A stretch of DNA of 64,000 nt from Vibrio celticus (GTDB taxonomy: Bacteria > Pseudomonadota > Gammaproteobacteria > Enterobacterales > Vibrionaceae): NCBI RefSeq assembly GCF_024347335.1, contig NZ_AP025464.1, forward strand, positions 124,001 through 188,000, written 5' to 3'. The position numbers and the translations under genes are program-made. Numbering within the stretch: the stretch's first letter is position 1; each line of letters starts with the position of its first letter. Of this stretch, positions 36,835 to 44,708 are shown in pieces. The notes beneath the pieces were generated by a model. That model did no database searches, was not told where the DNA came from, and was given only the letters and a program-made list of their open reading frames with translations.

Positions 36835-37154
36835 CTTAATGATACCCCAGACTCATTGATATAACGGTCTCTATACGGCTTCTTACTAGTAAGACAGACG
36901 TACAACTACAGATTGTGAGTAGAGACTTTCGCGCTGAGAGGGAATACGCCATTTTCATGTTTCATGCTCCGTCAGCACACCTTTGGACAAAAATCATTTT
37001 CGCAAAACCATACATTAGCAATTCATGAATAACTTTTTATAAGGCAAACTTGTCAATTAGTGCGCCTTCGTACAGTGCACACTTTGCCTGATTATGTTAA
37101 AACAAGTTTTATATCAAAAACATATAAAATCAAAGGTTTATCTGGAGATTTTAT
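36835..37154. promoter_or_regulatory. upstream region of Vpf122-like gene with repeat B and XerC/D-like halves
   Basis: No gene. Positions about 36975-37045 are a copy of dispersed repeat B (CACCTTTGGACAAAAATCAT, then TTTCGCAAAACCATACATTAGCA). Downstream, AGTGCGCCTTC (37059-37069) and TTATGTTAAAA (37092-37102) resemble the XerC and XerD halves of Vibrio dif-type sites used by filamentous phages. They are separated by 22 bp and not the usual 6. Confidence 0.4.
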
Positions 37155-37523
37155 ATGCACTATCGAAAAATGACCGAGAACTACATTTTTCGTGAGTTTG
37201 TCTGTCGATTAACCAAGGAAGATACGGCAGAACTATGTTTTAAAACTGTGAGAGCAATCACGGGTTGGGATGAGGGGAAACCAATACCTCCGGAGTGCAA
37301 GAGGCTTATGAGAATGGTGAATGGCAGAGAACTAAGTCACTCGGAAGATTGGAAAGAATTCAAAATGCATCATGATGGGTTGGAGTTACCAACGGGGCAG
37401 CTAGTCAGTGCACAACAAGTTCTAGCAGGTATGGCCTTATTAGAGATCCAATCTGATTTAGAGATTAGAACATCTACACATTTGCTTGAAATAGCTAGAG
37501 CGATAGCCAAGATAAAGAAGTGA
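37155..37523 (+). CDS. Vpf122-like (DUF3653-type) filamentous-phage protein
   Basis: 122 residues, the same length as the Vpf122 protein of Vibrio parahaemolyticus filamentous phage f237. The sequence CRLTKEDTAELCFKTVRAIT (about residues 18-37) looks like a DNA-binding helix-turn-helix, followed by PIPPECKRLMRMVNGRELS. TGGAGA lies 8 bp before the ATG. A decayed relative with the same upstream repeat is at 55544-55899. It is either a phage remnant or a small regulator domesticated by the island. No other phage genes are nearby. Confidence 0.65.
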   Translation: MHYRKMTENYIFREFVCRLTKEDTAELCFKTVRAITGWDEGKPIPPECKRLMRMVNGRELSHSEDWKEFKMHHDGLELPTGQLVSAQQVLAGMALLEIQSDLEIRTSTHLLEIARAIAKIKK

Positions 37524-37689
37524 GTATTAGAAAAGTATGGTTTGTATCGGCAAACATCAATTTTCGAATTAGAAGTACTTACATGTAGAGAATCAGCCTG
37601 ATATGGTTATTCCGTCTGACAAGGTAACCTAGATGTTGTGAAAGTTCCTTTCACCTTGTCAGTCCTCCTTTTTGGTCATATCAAGGAGA

Positions 37690-37722
37690 AAGAAGCCGGG
37701 CTCATTGAGTCCGGCTTTCTAT
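37690..37722. terminator. hairpin terminator between genes
   Basis: GAAGCCGG pairs with CCGGCTTTC around CTCATTGAGT. T follows on the plus strand and TTCTCC on the minus strand, so it probably serves both neighbours. A second, longer hairpin (CTGACAAGGT ... ACCTTGTCAG) lies just upstream at about 37617-37663. Confidence 0.7.
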
Positions 37723-37754
37723 TTTTGGTAGTGAACAACTAAAAAATTCAGGTA

Positions 37755-38663
37755 TTAATTTCCATTTGATTTCCCTTGTCCAAGCTTAATTGAACTTTTA
37801 CCCAGTTGTATGTTCGAGCCATTAACATTTTTCAAAATTACTTCAAAAGGGTGACTGGTATTTCTTTCTCGTTCTGCACGACTTGTCATTAATAGTCTCA
37901 GGAATTCTATATCATGTTCGGTGAGATCTTTACCTTTCTTATACATCGAAAAAAACTCGAATAACTCACTTTGTTTTTTTAGATCTTCCTGAATTGCTAT
38001 CAGCATAGCGCTTCTTTGGTGAGACGTTCTAATAATAAATATCAAAAATGAACTCAACGTAATGTATGTAATACCGACTAAGATTTTATTAGTGTCTGAA
38101 ACATCATTACCGTAGACAAAGTTTGCTCCTAGCATTACCAATGTAAACAATATGAACAAATTAGTAAGTCTGGACTTCATTGAAGCAGAGTTGCGTTGCT
38201 CTGAAGTCAATGTCGAGTGTAAAAGTTTTGCGGATAATTCTTGCTTCTTTAGACGAACCCTATAACTATCAGATAGTTCGTTGTTATCCCTTAAACTTTG
38301 TCTTACCTTCGCATCTACTCTTTCGTTACAATAATTCTCTAGCTCTGCTTGTACAATCTTTTTAGTTAGGCCTTTATCTAGTAATTCGCGAATGACCTGC
38401 TTCTCCATTGTTGGAGATAGGAGGTCAGAGTCGTTATGCCTAGGCTTATGTTTATCGTCAGGATCAATAATGAAAAGAATCGAAGCAATACTTCTGATAA
38501 GGCTAGACATTTGAAATAGAGTGTGTCTGGTTTTTCTGTTTTTAAGCATAAAACCAAACACAACAAAGTAAACAGCTAAACCGGCTAGAACTCCTAAATT
38601 TTGTAGTATATCGCGCGACAACATGGTCGAAACTTCTACAAGTTTATACATTATGTCTTCCAA
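37755..38663 (-). CDS. three-span membrane protein with soluble middle domain
   Basis: 302 residues counted from a TTG at 38663 (GGAG 6 bp upstream); an ATG at 38651 is an alternative. One span lies near residues 20-42 (LGVLAGLAVYFVVFGFML). A charged region of about 125 residues follows (TPTMEKQ-like helix with RELLDKGLTKKIVQAELENY). Two more spans occur at about 166-210 (LFILFTLVMLGANFVYG; ILVGITYITLSSFLIFII). The tail ends with the short repetitive NVNGSNIQLGKSSIKLG. I do not recognise the family. Position in the island suggests a defence or maintenance function, but nothing shows it. Confidence 0.6.
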   Translation of the reverse strand: MEDIMYKLVEVSTMLSRDILQNLGVLAGLAVYFVVFGFMLKNRKTRHTLFQMSSLIRSIASILFIIDPDDKHKPRHNDSDLLSPTMEKQVIRELLDKGLTKKIVQAELENYCNERVDAKVRQSLRDNNELSDSYRVRLKKQELSAKLLHSTLTSEQRNSASMKSRLTNLFILFTLVMLGANFVYGNDVSDTNKILVGITYITLSSFLIFIIRTSHQRSAMLIAIQEDLKKQSELFEFFSMYKKGKDLTEHDIEFLRLLMTSRAERERNTSHPFEVILKNVNGSNIQLGKSSIKLGQGKSNGN

Positions 38664-39190
38664 TTATTACTCCTTTCTCGAAAAGAAATTAATAGTAGCA
38701 GCTGCATATGGCACTTTTAATTTACGAATGGTTATATATGCGAGGATTATACTCGAAATTTTCGCTTACTAATAATGACTTATCCCAAGATTGTATTAGG
38801 TAATAAATATAGACGGGTTGTGCGAGCGCAGGTAGTTATGTCGAATTTACCCCCGTGATACAACACGGGGATTAACGACGAGCAGCATTCGAAGAATGGA
38901 TAACTTCTAGTAGGGCAAAACCCCATTAACAGGATGTGAATGAGTAAAAGGTCTATCTAACAATGGGGCACTTTCGAGCTAGAAAGTGCCAAGGGTAGAA
39001 ATTCAACCTAAGAAACTCTTGGACATTTCCGAGTTACCCCTTTACCTAAATTAGCACTTCATGGATTACCAATGGTATTACAAAATATCTATTCTAGTGA
39101 CCAAATTAACTATGCCATTATACTGGTGCAGATCAAAACAAGACTTGTGATTACAGGAGACATAGGGGGCTATATCTCCTGTTCAAACAT
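38664..39190. repeat. intergenic zone with dispersed repeat A
   Basis: No gene. Positions 38850-38985 carry repeat A: it opens with the hairpin CCCCGTGATACAACACGGGG, continues GATTAACGACGAGCAGCATT and GAAGAATGGATAACTTCTAG, and ends AACAGGATGTGAATGAGTAA. It is followed by the hairpin GGCACTTTC-GAGCTA-GAAAGTGCC. Clear relatives lie at 58860-58980 and, partly, 52430-52480. Confidence 0.7.
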
Positions 39191-41749
39191 TTATTTTCTT
39201 CGTTTTTTCAGGTTAGTAAAGTACTCATCAAGGTCTGCTACATCTTTTTCCAATTCATCAATATCTGGAAATGCACCAGCAACTTCCTCTGCCATATCAT
39301 GTCCGTGCATATATGTACTGCACTTGCTCATAGCAGTATTAATGGTTTCAACATCTAGGTCAGTAATATCAGTTAGGTATCTGCAACTCTGGGTTTTCAC
39401 CTCCCTATTGAAACGCTCAACAACACCACGAATCAACCATTCTTCGACAAGCCTTTCCCAAGTTTCTCGCATTTTCCCATAGATAAAGCCTGCTTGATGC
39501 TGATAGTCTTCTATGGATTCGTTGGCTGCTTTTCTAGCTCTGACTAACCTATCTTTGAGAAAACCTATTCTGCTTTGTGTTTTCAAAGCGTCCCAAGGTG
39601 GAGCATCGAGAGGAATGCCCGTAACACTCTTATTTCTAGTAACAGCTCTAATAGTTACATCGTCAGCAGTCTCTTGAATCATTTTCATAAAAGGTAAGTC
39701 ATGAGTAAATACGATTACTTGTCTTGATTTTGCTTCCTCAACGATTCTTGTTGCGAATCTCAGCCTCCATATGTGATCAAGAGAATTTACAGGATCATCA
39801 AAGATGATTGCAGACTTTCTGCTATCGGTAGCTAACTCCGCGAAGAAGCTCGCTAAAGATATACACTTTTGCTCTCCTTCACTTGCAATATCGATAATGT
39901 TTGTATTGTTCCCTGAAAGCTGAATACTGAAGTTTTGGTTCCCTTTAGCACCTTTCGTAAGAGCATTAATTTTGAAGTGGTTAAAACCTAATTTTTCTAG
40001 CTCACTATTGAAAAACTCTTGCATCCGTCCTATCGAACCAGAGCTACATATCTCGTTATTTAACCTCGTGATAGCAGTTGTAGAAGTGGAGCGCTTAACC
40101 TTATCATAGGCGTCTCTTTGCTTAGCTTTCACAATTTCAGCTTTAATTTGCTCTTTGACCGCTAAGATTTTCTCTTTGTCTTCAATCTCAAAGATTCTCT
40201 GCTGTTTAACCTTAATTGCAGCAGCTTTTGCTTCGTCATTCAGTACTGCTTTCTCTGCTTCCTCCAATTTAGTTATGTAGGAGTTTAACCGTGTAAGCGC
40301 TACTGAATTTATTTCCTCTTGTTTAAATACAGGGGTGTCTTGTAACAAGCTATCAGATCTAGTTTTAAGTGTTAGAATCAGCGTATCAAACTGCGTACCT
40401 AACTCTGCATCCTTCTCTTTGATTTCATTGAGAATGGCGTCATATGGAATAGTAGAAAAACTTAAATCCTTAATTTTCTTAAGTTCTGTATTCCAATTTT
40501 TCAATGCAACATCTGCTTCTTTTTGCAACTCACTGCGAAGGTAAGTATCGAAAGAAGCTAACCGAGATGCAGTTGTATTATCAATTTCCTGTAGGCATGT
40601 TGGGCAGTGGTCACCTTCCTGTAGAGGAAATGTCTTCTTTTGTTCTGTATTTTCAATGAATAGTTTGGCCGCGTTCCACATCGTAAGCCATTGTTCGGAA
40701 CCTATATTCGATACTGGTAGTTGAGAAAATGTTACAGAACTTAACTCAGCCGCAGCTAACTTGGTTTGTTCTTTTTTGCTGTATACAGCCTTATAGTGTT
40801 CCACCGACTTTAGATTTAGTGTATCAACCAGATTTTGTAAGAACTTTTGAAGCGGCACAGCCCGAAGTCTTCTTTTTTGATATCGGTCTTTAAGTGTTTG
40901 AGGAGAATTATTAGTCAGTTCAATAACTTCTTTTCTCAATTCTTGTAATTCAGACCGTTCTTTTTGAGTAGCACACAATAAATCTACGTTCTCAGGTTTT
41001 AACTGTGAGCTTATGACTAGTTTGCTTGGTGTTGTGCCAATATTCATTTGTGGAAGAACATGGACAGGTAGATAAGAGATCTCTTCCTTTTTCGCCTTAT
41101 CAGTGATGAAGCTACTCACTTTGAGCAACTCATCTAATAGCTTCAAAGCCGCTGGTTTGAAGTCCAAAGTATCAGTTTTAGACAGGTAGTGAATTGATGA
41201 TTGTGAGTCAAATACTCGAATAGACTTAAGACGAGGGTCTGGCTCCAATTGATTGTTCCATGTCACCAGTTCTGGTTTACCATTTGACTCTATTTGAATT
41301 TCTGCCGATGGTAGTCCAATTTTGGCAGCGAAGACGTTATGTTTTAGAGCAGGAGCTTCCCCCCTTGTTAAGCAGGCATTCTTCAATATCTTGGCATAAC
41401 TCGACTTCCCAGCTCCGTTGTTACCATAAATGACAGTTAACCCTTTCGGTGAAAACTCGATTTTTTTCTCCTCAGCAAGTGTTGATATGTTTAAAGCATT
41501 ACCAACAGAAATAAGTTTGTTTTCTTCAGCTTCTGCATGATATCCAGTTGCTTTAGCTTGCTGAGTTAATATTTCGTAATCTGGACTTTTGTCTTCTAAA
41601 CCAAACTCCATCTTTGCAAGTATGTAAGCAGTTTCGAGTTCTTGATGTGATAGCTCGCCTAAAACCAATGCTTGGTTTAGAGTGTACCTCCACCAATCAG
41701 GCTTTCCTTTACTGTTTATTAGGTCACAGATTTTTGTTGCAATTGGCAT
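39191..41749 (-). CDS. zinc-hook SMC/Rad50-type AAA ATPase (RloC-like)
   Basis: 852 residues. An N-terminal 95-residue segment precedes Walker A (VIYGNNGAGKSSYAKIL, about 103-119). Two coiled-coil arms meet at a zinc hook CPTC (about residue 382). The ABC signature ASEGEQKCISLASFF (about 617), Walker B SAIIFDDPVNSLDH (about 647) and switch His VIVFTHDLPF (about 680) follow. A C-terminal extension of about 150 residues (RARKAANESIEDYQHQAGFI; CSTYMHGHDMAEE) could hold an effector. This is the AAA_13/RloC-like layout; RloC is an anti-phage tRNA nuclease. Whether the C-terminus is a nuclease is unknown. It is a single gene with no restriction-modification partner. Confidence 0.8.
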   Translation of the reverse strand: MPIATKICDLINSKGKPDWWRYTLNQALVLGELSHQELETAYILAKMEFGLEDKSPDYEILTQQAKATGYHAEAEENKLISVGNALNISTLAEEKKIEFSPKGLTVIYGNNGAGKSSYAKILKNACLTRGEAPALKHNVFAAKIGLPSAEIQIESNGKPELVTWNNQLEPDPRLKSIRVFDSQSSIHYLSKTDTLDFKPAALKLLDELLKVSSFITDKAKKEEISYLPVHVLPQMNIGTTPSKLVISSQLKPENVDLLCATQKERSELQELRKEVIELTNNSPQTLKDRYQKRRLRAVPLQKFLQNLVDTLNLKSVEHYKAVYSKKEQTKLAAAELSSVTFSQLPVSNIGSEQWLTMWNAAKLFIENTEQKKTFPLQEGDHCPTCLQEIDNTTASRLASFDTYLRSELQKEADVALKNWNTELKKIKDLSFSTIPYDAILNEIKEKDAELGTQFDTLILTLKTRSDSLLQDTPVFKQEEINSVALTRLNSYITKLEEAEKAVLNDEAKAAAIKVKQQRIFEIEDKEKILAVKEQIKAEIVKAKQRDAYDKVKRSTSTTAITRLNNEICSSGSIGRMQEFFNSELEKLGFNHFKINALTKGAKGNQNFSIQLSGNNTNIIDIASEGEQKCISLASFFAELATDSRKSAIIFDDPVNSLDHIWRLRFATRIVEEAKSRQVIVFTHDLPFMKMIQETADDVTIRAVTRNKSVTGIPLDAPPWDALKTQSRIGFLKDRLVRARKAANESIEDYQHQAGFIYGKMRETWERLVEEWLIRGVVERFNREVKTQSCRYLTDITDLDVETINTAMSKCSTYMHGHDMAEEVAGAFPDIDELEKDVADLDEYFTNLKKRRK

Positions 41750-42048
41750 AGATACTTCCCTCGCTGATGTGAATATCCATGATATTGCATATTGTTTATG
41801 AAAAACTGATTATAGCTCAAATAAATAAATCCAACTGAGAACGCCTTCGACACATATTGAACAATCAATAAATCCGATTTTTCACATCAAAGGTATAGTG
41901 AATACCTAAGATTAGATTTTCTATGGGAGCTTGTGTTTGACTCCTCATAATCAAGTATTAGCTCTGACAAGTTTCGGGGCAGGAATAATTTGTGAAACAG
42001 GTTGTTTCACAATTTAGCGACAAGCTGTTGCCAATTTGATAGCGACCA
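41750..42048. other. non-coding, probable decayed intron sequence
   Basis: No gene. The right part (from about 41940) probably belongs to the decayed reverse transcriptase of the group II intron remnant described next, since scattered short coding-like stretches appear, but no frame is kept. Confidence 0.35.
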
Positions 42049-42357
42049 GTGGCATTCACGATTGGCAGAAGATCATGGATATGGATTGCCAGTTCAATCT
42101 CTTCCAAAGTGTCAATAGAAAAGCATGTGAAAATCCGAAATGCAATGACACCATTTGACCCTCAATACCAAGAATACTTGGCTAAAAGGAAGTCAAAAAG
42201 GCTAGCTCGTAACTCTTGGAACGAACCTGCTCCGACTGCTTTATAGGTTGCTGGGTATCATCTGATGCCTTCGTGGAGGCTTGAGCCCAGAGCAGTGAAA
42301 GTTGCACGCTGGGTTCTTAGGGAGACGGCACTTGGTAACAAGTGTCGTCCACCCGAC
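42049..42357 (+). ncRNA. group II intron 3' remnant (maturase tail, domains V and VI)
   Basis: Domain V is nearly textbook at 42283-42316: GAGCCCAG, an AGC triad-like AGC, GAAA tetraloop, a CG bulge and closing CTGGGTTC. Domain VI follows (about 42320-42350) with a long stem GACGGCACTTG / CAAGTGTCGTC around GTAA, and the intron end is near CCACCCGAC (about 42357). Upstream, a 34-codon frame reads HVKIRNAMTPFDPQYQEYLA and KRKSKRLARNSW to a stop at 42244-42246, like the tail of an intron-encoded reverse transcriptase after its maturase domain. The rest of the intron is gone. Confidence 0.7.
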
Positions 42358-42437
42358 CTTTGTGAATAATATTGATGGTCATTATTTCCCTCCTAGAACC
42401 TAAACGTGTAACGTGTCAACTTTATGTTTTTCGATTT

Positions 42438-42674
42438 TTATTTTTTGAATAGGTTTCCTAGAGTTTTCTCAATTTCTTTATTTGCATATTCAGCGACAAG
42501 TGATTCGCCCTCTTCGATAGCCACATCAATAAGCGCATCATAATCATTAAACTCGTGGCAATTCTGGCATTCAAGCATATCGCCAGACGAATACTCTATA
42601 TCAGTATCGCCTTCTAGTACGCAATCACAAAAAAGACACTTTAGTTCAACGGTAAAGCTTTTGTCTTTCATCAC
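42438..42674 (-). CDS. zinc-ribbon small protein
   Basis: 78 residues with a CLFCDC and CQNC pair (about residues 13-18 and 36-39), spaced as a zinc ribbon, then an acidic helical tail (VAIEEGESLVAEYANKEIEK). Its ATG overlaps the stop of the upstream 134-residue gene (ATGA), so they form a coupled pair. No known function. A two-gene toxin/antidote or sensor/effector arrangement is possible but not shown. Confidence 0.65.
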   Translation of the reverse strand: MMKDKSFTVELKCLFCDCVLEGDTDIEYSSGDMLECQNCHEFNDYDALIDVAIEEGESLVAEYANKEIEKTLGNLFKK

Positions 42675-43075
42675 TTATCTCCCATAATTTTTAGAGCAAA
42701 CGTAGCAAGCGCAAGCAAAGAACCAAGAACAACAAATAGCCCTTTATGGTCCTCAATGTAATCAGAAAGTTTTTTCAACAATCCTCTCGATGCTTTCAAT
42801 TCTTGAGCTCGCTTTTTTGACCGTGCAGCACCAATTCCTTTAGGTGTGATTTGTAAATGACGATACTTATCACCGAGAGAGGTATGCTTCAACCACTCGT
42901 GAGCTAAACATTTATCCGCAGCCTTCTGTAGTTGTTCAAGGTTAAACTGCTCCTTACTCGAACCATTAATCTCATTGAGTAACTCTTCGTCTATCGTGAC
43001 ATGAACAAGCTTATAAGTTGCACCATTCTCTTCCATACAATCAATGACGTTATCTAATATTAAGAACTCTGGCAC
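42671..43075 (-). CDS. tail-anchored protein, partner of zinc-ribbon gene
   Basis: 134 residues. The N-terminal 75 residues are soluble and look like a small winged-helix or DNA-binding-like fold (FNLEQLQKAADKCLAHEWLK, then LQITPKGIGAARSKKR). A linker and one C-terminal membrane span follow (GLFVVLGSLLALATFALKIM). A soluble domain on a C-terminal anchor is common in membrane-acting effectors of conflict systems. The family is not recognised. Confidence 0.6.
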   Translation of the reverse strand: MPEFLILDNVIDCMEENGATYKLVHVTIDEELLNEINGSSKEQFNLEQLQKAADKCLAHEWLKHTSLGDKYRHLQITPKGIGAARSKKRAQELKASRGLLKKLSDYIEDHKGLFVVLGSLLALATFALKIMGDK

Positions 43076-43505
43076 TATATTTCCCCCTGAAACTTAACGC
43101 TAAATAGACTGATTCTTTTCGTATCGATATGCAACCATCATAATTCTAGTGGCGATAGAGCGCAATCAAGTCAAAGAAGCCATACAGCAGAACTTTTAGA
43201 AATTGACGAAAGTTTTCGTATAACTCCATAGGTATTGGCAAAGCACGGATCTAGCCAACCTACACGCAAAAAAATGATTGTCTGGTCTTCTTTAAATCGG
43301 ATTAGGTTTGGTAGGGAAAGCTTACGCCCGAAAGTTACATGGAGTACTAATGCTCGATGATAATGGGGCACTTTCTTTTCAGACAGTGCCTAATGTGAAG
43401 GTTCTGGACAATTATTATTTGAAATCTGGAATTTTGAATTGTCTCACTGAAAGGGAGGTGGGAAATTGTGAAAATAAGAATAGATAAATTGTTTGGAACA
43501 ATTAA
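43076..43505. other. intergenic zone with AATGGGGCA hairpin and a leader mini-ORF
   Basis: No large gene. AATGGGGCACTTTCTTTTCAGACAGTGCC (43362-43390) is a hairpin related to those at 38964 and elsewhere. Near the right end a strong GGGAGG (43453-43458) precedes GTG at 43468, which opens a 16-codon frame ending at TGA 43516-43518, overlapping the start of the GHKL gene. Confidence 0.5.
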
Positions 43506-44708
43506 ATGGAACGACTGAAAGAGTCTCCTTTAGAGTCAATAGATGACATGGAGAACGTCATTAGGAAAGCAGAGCGTAGTGAGACGGTAAAACTTTCTTC
43601 AGAGGCTATATCAAAAAGGCACGGAGCCTTAAAAGATGCAGCTAGATTACAGGCTCTCGTCTCTATTGCTCGTAATTCTGCTGAAAAAATCTTGATGTTG
43701 CAGAACTCATCTAATATTGAAATTGTTTTGCAAGAGCTGTGTAGTTATGCTCCGGGCTTGACGTCGGTGCGACTAAATAAATCAATTAATATAAACAATG
43801 AAGTTATCTCTAGGCGAAAAGCTCTTTTGCCAGCAAAAGACAAAATGATTGCCTCCGATAATCAGCACTATGCAGAAATAGTCCGTGGACGTTCGATCGA
43901 CTTATGTTGTATCAGCGGTGCGGAAAGACAGTACTTGTCTCCTTTGTTTTCAAACAAAAATAGCCAAGCGGTAAGAGATAGTTCACTAATGACAAAAACT
44001 ATGGTGGCTATTTTTAAACAAATTAATCAGCGAGAGTTCAACCATTTAGAGGGAGACCTAATTGAGGCCTTTGGTATTTTTGGTTGCGAGCTTTTCAAAA
44101 ATACGCAAGAACATGCCCTTAGAGACCAGCACGATAGACCTTACATTGAACATGTAGAGGGGATGATTGCTTCATGGAAAGACCAATCAAGCGAGACATA
44201 TAAAAAAGACTTTATGGGGCATCCAAGACTAAGCCAGTATTGGAACGACAATGTTCTAACGAGTGTAGACGGAACCAAGAAAACGCTGCGTTGTATGGAG
44301 GTGAGCTTTTTTGATACCGGCCCGGGGTTGGTAGGAAGGGCCTTTGGAACAAGCATTGACGCAGCCTCCGAGAAAGATGCTCTGATAAAGTGTATTGGAA
44401 AAAATTTCTCTACTAAATCTGAAAGTGGCGCAGGTAACGGCTACCCTACGATTTTAAATCAGCTAAGTAAAGTAGGGGGATTGATAAGAATTCGGTCTGG
44501 GAACCAGTGTTTATTCAATTGCTTTGACAGAGACAAGCATGGATTTTGGACGCAAGAGCAATCTCTAGAAGCCGCGAAACAGCAGCAAACCCAATATTTG
44601 ATGAATTTTGACAACTGGACGAACAAAAGTCTTGGGTCCACTTCAGGAACAGTGGTATCGATTTTGGTTCCCTTAAGGAAAGATAGTGGACAACGTACTT
44701 TGCTTTAA
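43506..44708 (+). CDS. GHKL-type ATPase, first gene of a two-gene system
   Basis: 400 residues. The N-terminal 170 residues are not recognised. The C-terminal part is a GHKL (HATPase) domain: N box ELFKNTQEHAL (about 195-205), G1 box FFDTGPGLVGRAF (about 267), and G2 box KSESGAGNGYPTILN (about 301-315). There is no histidine-phosphotransfer domain, so it is not a normal histidine kinase; such stand-alone GHKL proteins are found in phage-defence and conflict operons. The ATG at 43506 has only a weak SD, while a strong SD precedes an overlapping mini-ORF. The stop overlaps the next gene by 23 bp, so the two products are probably made together. Confidence 0.8.
   Translation: MERLKESPLESIDDMENVIRKAERSETVKLSSEAISKRHGALKDAARLQALVSIARNSAEKILMLQNSSNIEIVLQELCSYAPGLTSVRLNKSININNEVISRRKALLPAKDKMIASDNQHYAEIVRGRSIDLCCISGAERQYLSPLFSNKNSQAVRDSSLMTKTMVAIFKQINQREFNHLEGDLIEAFGIFGCELFKNTQEHALRDQHDRPYIEHVEGMIASWKDQSSETYKKDFMGHPRLSQYWNDNVLTSVDGTKKTLRCMEVSFFDTGPGLVGRAFGTSIDAASEKDALIKCIGKNFSTKSESGAGNGYPTILNQLSKVGGLIRIRSGNQCLFNCFDRDKHGFWTQEQSLEAAKQQQTQYLMNFDNWTNKSLGSTSGTVVSILVPLRKDSGQRTLL

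Noticed and set aside
39072..39482. 136-codon plus-strand frame
   Set aside because: It is antisense to the 3' end of the zinc-hook ATPase and has a composition typical of a shadow frame.
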